A DNA stretch of 64,000 nucleotides. It comes from CANJBX01 sp035556735. GTDB taxonomy: Bacteria; Pseudomonadota; Alphaproteobacteria; Rhizobiales; Xanthobacteraceae. Every line of letters starts with the position of its first letter. Positions within the stretch are counted from its first letter, which is position 1. The notes below the pieces were generated by a model, which searched no databases, was not told the origin of the DNA, and worked only from the letters and a program-made list of their open reading frames with translations. Below, piece after piece: positions 62,768 to 64,000 of this stretch. The stretch is taken from contig DATMFF010000010.1 in the NCBI GenBank assembly GCA_035556735.1, forward strand, positions 62,001 to 126,000, in the 5' to 3' direction. The translations under genes were made by a program, and so were the position numbers.

Positions 62768-62832
62768 CCCCACCTCTCCCCGCCGGGGAGAGGTCGGATT
62801 GCGCGCTCTGGCGCGCAATCCGGGTGAGGGGT
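62768..62832. repeat. Intergenic palindromic repeat, family B copy 3
   Basis: CCACCTCTCCCC-GC-CGGGGAGAGGTCGG, then a perfect inner stem GATTGCGCGC-TCTG-GCGCGCAATC (62797-62820), then CCGGGTGAGGGGTG. Same outer shell as copies at 31319 and 60241 but with a different inner palindrome, so the inner module seems exchangeable. Confidence 0.85.
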
Positions 62833-62916
62833 GCAGAACTCTCCGCGCGCGCGTATTGCGGCGCGTCAGCCGGGCGGGGTGCGCGCCTTCAAGAAAAACG
62901 TGGACGGCCGCAACAA

Positions 62917-62967
62917 CTCCCGCCACGACACGGTAGGCTTGGAGTAAACCCCTCCGGTTTGCGGGAG
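62917..62967 (+). promoter_or_regulatory. Structured leader of gpt with a ribosome-binding site in the stem
   Basis: CTCCCGC (62917-62923) pairs with GCGGGAG (62961-62967); AAACC-CCTCC-GGTTT (62946-62960) stacks directly on it. The GGGAG that could serve as ribosome-binding site 11 bases before the gpt ATG is thus sequestered. GGAG at 62941-62944 can instead pair with CTCC at 62952-62955, an alternative fold. No known riboswitch consensus was matched by eye. Confidence 0.5.
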
Positions 62968-62978
62968 ACGAGAGCACC

Positions 62979-63503
62979 ATGACCGACGCCACGACCGACC
63001 AGCCCCAGGGCGGGCCCGAGCGGAACTTTCCGGTCTCCTGGGACGAGTTCCACCGCGACGCGCGCGCGCTGGCATGGCGGCTCGCCGGGGCCGGCCCGTT
63101 CGAGGCGATCGTGGCGGTGACGCGCGGCGGCCTCGTGCCGGCGGCGATCGTCGCGCGCGAGCTCGGCATCCGCGTGATCGAGACCGTGTGCGCGGCGAGC
63201 TACTCGCACCAGACCCAGGGCGAGTTGAAGGTGCTCAAGGGCGTCTCCGACGAGATCGTCAACATCGGCGGCGGGCAGGGCAAGGGCGTGCTCATCGTCG
63301 ACGACCTCGTCGACACCGGCCGCACCGCGCGCGTCGTGCGCAACCTGCTGCCGCAGGCGCACTTCGCGACCGTGTTCGCCAAGCCCATGGGCCGCCCGCT
63401 GGTCGACACCTTCATCACCGAGGTGTCGCAGGACACCTGGATCTTCTTTCCGTGGGACACCGGCCTCGCGTTCCGCCCGCCGATCCGCGACGGCGGGGCG
63501 TAA
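62979..63503 (+). CDS. gpt: Xanthine/guanine phosphoribosyltransferase
   Basis: A 174-residue type I phosphoribosyltransferase for purine salvage. The PRPP signature is VLIVDDLVDTGRTA, the metal/flexible region ETVCAASYSHQTQGELKVLKG, the N-terminal VSWDEFHRDARALAWRLAGAGPFEAIVAVTRGGLVPAAIVARELGIR and the C-terminal TWIFFPWDTGLAFRPPI, the wording of E. coli Gpt. It makes XMP or GMP from xanthine or guanine. The leader upstream has a potential regulatory fold. Confidence 0.95.
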   Translation: MTDATTDQPQGGPERNFPVSWDEFHRDARALAWRLAGAGPFEAIVAVTRGGLVPAAIVARELGIRVIETVCAASYSHQTQGELKVLKGVSDEIVNIGGGQGKGVLIVDDLVDTGRTARVVRNLLPQAHFATVFAKPMGRPLVDTFITEVSQDTWIFFPWDTGLAFRPPIRDGGA

Positions 63504-63543
63504 GCCGAGCGGCATCGCTCGCCGCTGTCATGCCCGCGCCGCC

Positions 63544-63582
63544 GTCATTGCGAGGACGCCGAAGGCGGACGAAGCAATCCAG
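63544..63582. repeat. Partial intergenic repeat, family D
   Basis: The 39-bp stretch starting GTCATTGCGAGGACGCCG and ending GACGAAGCAATCCAG matches the repeat family with the words GTCATTGCGAGG and CGAAGCAATCCAG that I know from many alphaproteobacterial genomes. Only one half of the usual palindrome is present here. The surrounding 63504-63702 gap has no gene. Confidence 0.65.
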
Positions 63583-63702
63583 CGCTGAGCCGCCGCTTTG
63601 ATGACGCATCAGGCTGCCACCCGGCCGTGCAGCCATGCCCGCAGGCTTGCGCCTTTCGCCGTGGCGGCGCTGGCGCGGGTCGCATATGATCCACGCCGCC
63701 TT

Positions 63703-63790
63703 GCGGGCGTGGCGAAATGGTAGACGCAAGGGACTTAAAATCCCTCGGGCCGAAAGGCCTGTGCCGGTTCGAGTCCGGCCGCCCGCACCA
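63703..63790 (+). tRNA. tRNA-Leu (anticodon TAA)
   Basis: An 88-base tRNA gene. Acceptor stem GCGGGCG (63703-63709) pairs with CGCCCGC (63780-63786), the 3' ACCA is encoded. The anticodon stem-loop is AGGGA-CTTAAAA-TCCCT (63729-63745) with anticodon TAA at 63736-63738, reading UUA leucine codons. A long class II variable arm TCGGGCCGAAAGGCCTG-type region and a T arm GCCGGTTCGAGTCCGGC follow. The D-loop has AAATGGTAGACG as usual for Leu. Confidence 0.98.
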
Positions 63791-63825
63791 CCCGTCTGGG
63801 AGGCGGGACACGTCTCGCGAGGGAC

Positions 63826-63912
63826 GTGACGTGACTTGGAAAGACGTGACCTGGAAAGACGTGACTTGGAAAGAAGCGAAGTAACTTGGAAAGACGTGAA
63901 GTGACCTGGAAA
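63826..63912 (+). repeat. Minisatellite reiterating the start region of the following gene
   Basis: Units of the form GTGACTTGGAAAGAC begin at 63831, 63846, 63861 and 63881 (the last as GTAAC), and a final divergent unit GTGACCTGGAAATTGG starts at 63901, at the start codon of the FAD gene. Spacing is 15, 15, 20 and 20 bases. The first three units are in one frame and would read V-T-W-K-D repeats, but that frame ends at TAA and is not the frame of the downstream gene. It looks like replication slippage of the translation start region. Confidence 0.75.
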
Positions 63913-64000
63913 TTGGAAGCGGACGTCGTCGTCATCGGATCGGGGGCGACGGGTCTGCCCGCGGCGATCGCGGCGCGCGAGGCGGGCGCCTCCGTCATTC
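63901..64000 (+). CDS. FAD-binding oxidoreductase (partial, N-terminus only)
   Basis: Only about 33 codons are in the window: VTWKLEADVVVIGSGATGLPAAIAAREAGASVI. The GSGATGLPAAIAAREAGA motif is a dinucleotide-binding fold of the fumarate reductase/succinate dehydrogenase-flavoprotein or 3-ketosteroid dehydrogenase type. The GTG at 63901 is the most likely start, TTG at 63886 is an alternative in the same frame. Upstream it is preceded by the tandem start-region repeat, so translation initiation is unusual. The rest of the gene lies beyond 64000. Confidence 0.7.
   Translation, partial: MTWKLEADVVVIGSGATGLPAAIAAREAGASVI

Noticed and set aside
62917..62967. Assignment of the gpt leader to a known xanthine riboswitch
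   Set aside because: The pairing seen does not match any consensus I can recall reliably, so it is reported only as a candidate fold.
63545..63811. An open frame on the minus strand with the peptide RPDSNRHRPFGPRDFKS
   Set aside because: This is the reverse-strand translation of the tRNA-Leu gene, a well-known false protein family in databases.

Overview
This window looks like chromosomal DNA of a GC-rich alphaproteobacterium, most likely a member of Hyphomicrobiales close to the Bradyrhizobium / Xanthobacteraceae group. The grounds are the very high GC content, a CIRCE-controlled groESL operon, an Usg-family gene, a form II CO-dehydrogenase-like cox cluster, a liv-type importer, a Bug-type binding protein, an Anbu operon, and several families of intergenic palindromic repeats of a style I associate with this group. 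Gene density is high and no phage, insertion sequence, CRISPR array or rRNA gene is visible. One tRNA gene, tRNA-Leu(TAA), lies near the right end.

Layout. 1-9 kb: housekeeping and small genes (partial purB, an SDR, two small membrane proteins, rpe, a FAD amino-acid dehydrogenase, a P1-family peptidase, a CcdA-like protein, a LysR regulator). 9-14.6 kb: a complete liv operon (livH-livM-livG-livF, a small membrane protein, then livK), divergent from 14.8-18 kb, where an HpaB/HpaC-like two-component flavin hydroxylase and an AraC regulator suggest import and hydroxylation of an aromatic acid. 18-22.8 kb: three consecutive exported hydrolases (NlpC/P60-like, trypsin-like, subtilisin-like) that form an unusual, possibly undescribed unit. 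22.9-25.6 kb: a flavodoxin-fold protein, a PcaD-like lactonase and a polysaccharide deacetylase.

25.7-35.5 kb: a cox cluster in the order coxG, coxS, coxL, coxM, coxD, coxE, two XdhC-type maturation proteins and a fused molybdopterin-binding/nucleotidyltransferase protein. The active-site loop AYRGAGR and the S-L-M order mark it as form II. 36.1-39.8 kb: a tightly overlapping TetR-HlyD-ABC-permease operon resembling the E. coli cecR-ybhGFS arrangement, with a perfect operator in front. 39.9-48.7 kb: an MFS transporter, DUF488, an ArsR regulator with two DUF899 paralogues, DUF72, an amine oxidase, a MetE-like protein and AMP nucleosidase.

48.9-51.1 kb: groES-groEL with CIRCE and a duplicated, hairpin-rich 3' end. 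51.3-57.4 kb: usg, a Bug-type binding protein, maleylacetoacetate isomerase, a cyclophilin-like protein, an SDR, and a MarR-MATE pair that share a 12-bp operator motif. 57.4-61.8 kb: the ATP-grasp / alpha-E / transglutaminase / Anbu proteasome-like operon, a known but still poorly understood peptide-tagging or peptide-synthesis system, here interrupted by palindromic repeats. 62-64 kb: a molybdopterin-binding CinA-like protein, gpt with a structured leader, tRNA-Leu, and a minisatellite that reiterates the start region of a truncated FAD protein.
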